Assembly: GCA_963575745.1 (NCBI GenBank)
Contig: CAUYUJ010017836.1
Location: 15,001 to 79,000, forward strand
Length of the DNA: 64,000 nucleotides
Source of the DNA: Prorocentrum cordatum
Taxonomy: Eukaryota > Sar > Dinophyceae > Prorocentrales > Prorocentraceae
Direction: 5' to 3'
The position numbers were made by a program, and so were the translations under genes. Of this stretch, positions 62,902 to 64,000 are shown one piece after another; the stretch's first letter is position 1; each line of letters begins with the position of its first letter. The notes beneath the pieces were generated by a model. It did not search any database. It had not been told where the DNA came from and saw only the letters and a list, made by a program, of their open reading frames with translations.

Positions 62902-63056
62902 TGGGCCTGTTTTCCACCACCACCACCACCACCATAAGTTGGAGGGGGGAGGGTGGAGGAGGACGAAGAGGAGGAGGAGGAGGAGGAGAAGAAGGAGGTG
63001 GAGGAGGACCTCCTCCCCTCCAAATTATGGCGGTGGTGGTGGAAAACAGGCCCATC
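62902..63056. mobile_element. 155-bp MITE-like element with ~40-bp inverted ends and GGA core
   Basis: GATGGGCCTGTTTTCCACCA through TTGGAGGGG on the left; CCCCTCCAA through TGGAAAACAGGCCCATC on the right. The arms differ by CAC-repeat number. The core is a GGA tract (62950-63010). Confidence 0.75.
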
Positions 63057-63289
63057 AAAAGGGACTCTGAAGGGGCCCCCTTGGGCCCAAGACGCGCGCG
63101 AATGGTGCACGTGTATCTATCCCCCCAGCCCATTCGTCGCCCCTCCACTCAACAAGGCCCGAGTGGCTCGTCCAAGAGGTTCCCACAGGTGCTTCGGCCT
63201 ATATTGCGCCGCCCCCCCCCACGGGACCGCGTCCAAGGGGAAAGGCATTTCGTTCAAAAAAGTTTCAAGAGGGTCTCCAAGTTGGCCAT

Positions 63290-63420
63290 GGACGTCAATG
63301 AGACGGTCCAAGATGGCTCAAGATGGCCTCAAGACGGCCCCAAGACGGCCCCAAGATGGCCCCAAGATCGCCCCGAGACGGCTCAAGAGACACCAGGACG
63401 GCCCACTGTCTCGCCAGTCG
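63290..63420. repeat. CAAGATGGCCCCAAGACGG minisatellite
   Basis: 9-11 bp units, the complement of the repeat at 27095-27325. Confidence 0.7.
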
Positions 63421-63589
63421 GGCGGCTGCCAGGTGGTCATCGCCCTGGATCTCCGACGAGATGGCTTGCCGATGTTGGACAGCGACGTGTCTCCTCGATT
63501 TTGGCCCCTGGGGGACGTTATCGAGTCCAGGGACCGGCAAGCAATGACCCAGCACCTGGGACCGCGGATGGAAAACTTGATACGGTCGG

Positions 63590-63935
63590 ACCGAGGTTTA
63601 AGATCGAGGTCGGTTCGGGGAGGGTACAGTACCCGAATGCTCTTCGTGCTTACCGTCTGTTCTTGTGCATCCAGGGGAAGGTTACCATCGGTGATCTTAT
63701 GGTTTGGGGTGTTTTGGCCAGCGGAGGTCTCGTGCTCTTGAATCGCCGAGCGCGTTCCACTACTCGCAAAGCGCCTACTCGCAAATGTCCGAAAAGAGCA
63801 GGTCTTCCCCTATGTAATATATCGTAAATCCCCCGCAGCGTATCCAGGCCATTTTCGAGTAGTTGATTTGCGAGAGAGTAGTGGAACGCGCTTTCCCATT
63901 GAAGGATGTTCTTCTGTCATTGGCCCGGCTGCATC
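63590..63935 (+). repeat. dispersed repeat shared with 7.1 kb, interrupted by a MITE
   Basis: GGTCGGTTCGGGGAGGGTAC, CTCTTCGTGCTTACCGTC and GGATGTTCTTCTGTCATTGG align with 7090-7240. The inverted-repeat element below splits it. Confidence 0.6.
63749..63892. mobile_element. 144-bp MITE-like element, apparent TTGAA duplication
   Basis: Ends AGCGCGTTCCACTACTC and its complement GAGTAGTGGAACGCGCT, with secondary inverted CTACTCGCAAA words inside. TTGAA stands at 63738-63742 and 63899-63903. Removing the interval restores continuity with the related sequence near 7210-7240. Confidence 0.65.
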
Positions 63936-64000
63936 GGAGGATGTCGGGGACCAGGCGTTCCGGAGGGGCTTTGGTTTTCGAGCCGCTCCGCAGTCACAGG

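Overview
The window is dinoflagellate nuclear DNA. The decisive evidence is an exact copy of the 22-nt dinoflagellate spliced leader (DinoSL) at 36725-36746, fused to the 5' end of a retrotransposon. GC-rich coding regions with no visible introns, several reverse transcriptase (RT) families in different states of decay, and very abundant micro- and minisatellites fit this. The species cannot be named from sequence alone. I see no ordinary housekeeping gene, rRNA or tRNA.

Layout. 1-1.2 kb: minus-strand RT open reading frame that runs off the left edge. 1.25-12.9 kb: five diverged copies of a composite repeat (A-E), three with greatly expanded CGT tracts, separated by an 85-bp satellite, a 150-bp inverted-repeat element and dispersed repeats. 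14.1-20.3 kb: tandem DNA (GGA, an 18-bp minisatellite of 2.8 kb, GAT, a 7-bp array of 1.3 kb, C/G homopolymers). 21.0-22.7 kb: broken RT pseudogene. 22.7-36.4 kb: tandem and dispersed repeats, MITE-like inverted repeats and segments with no recognisable gene.

36.4-45 kb is the best-preserved part. A complete non-LTR retrotransposon of 7.26 kb (ORF1 with a CxxC/CxxC finger and coiled coil; ORF2 with APE-type endonuclease, RT, CCHC finger and RNase H) starts with the DinoSL, ends in poly(A) and has a 14-bp target-site duplication. A second retroposed cDNA with a decayed SL lies immediately downstream at the same target sequence. Both sit in a MITE-like repeat that itself interrupts an inverted-repeat element, whose uninterrupted relative lies at 5773-5922. 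A 434-bp foldback element follows at 45.5 kb.

46-52 kb: GGA/TCC tracts, then a second, decayed non-LTR element with a deletion inside RT. 52.9-58 kb: gene-like coding fragments (one on plus, two on minus) with frameshifts and four in-frame TAG codons. 58.3-61.4 kb: expanded TCC/ATC/GAC tracts within a segmental duplication. 61.9-64 kb: three further MITE-like inverted repeats, one with an apparent 5-bp target duplication and a related empty site at 7.2 kb.

Functionally this is a retroposition and repeat landscape. The only machinery that looks capable of acting, or recently was, is the SL-bearing element at 36.7-44.0 kb; the adjacent retroposed cDNA shares an 18-nt 3' segment with it and may have been mobilised by it. 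The left and right ends share a dispersed repeat (about 7.1 and 63.6 kb).
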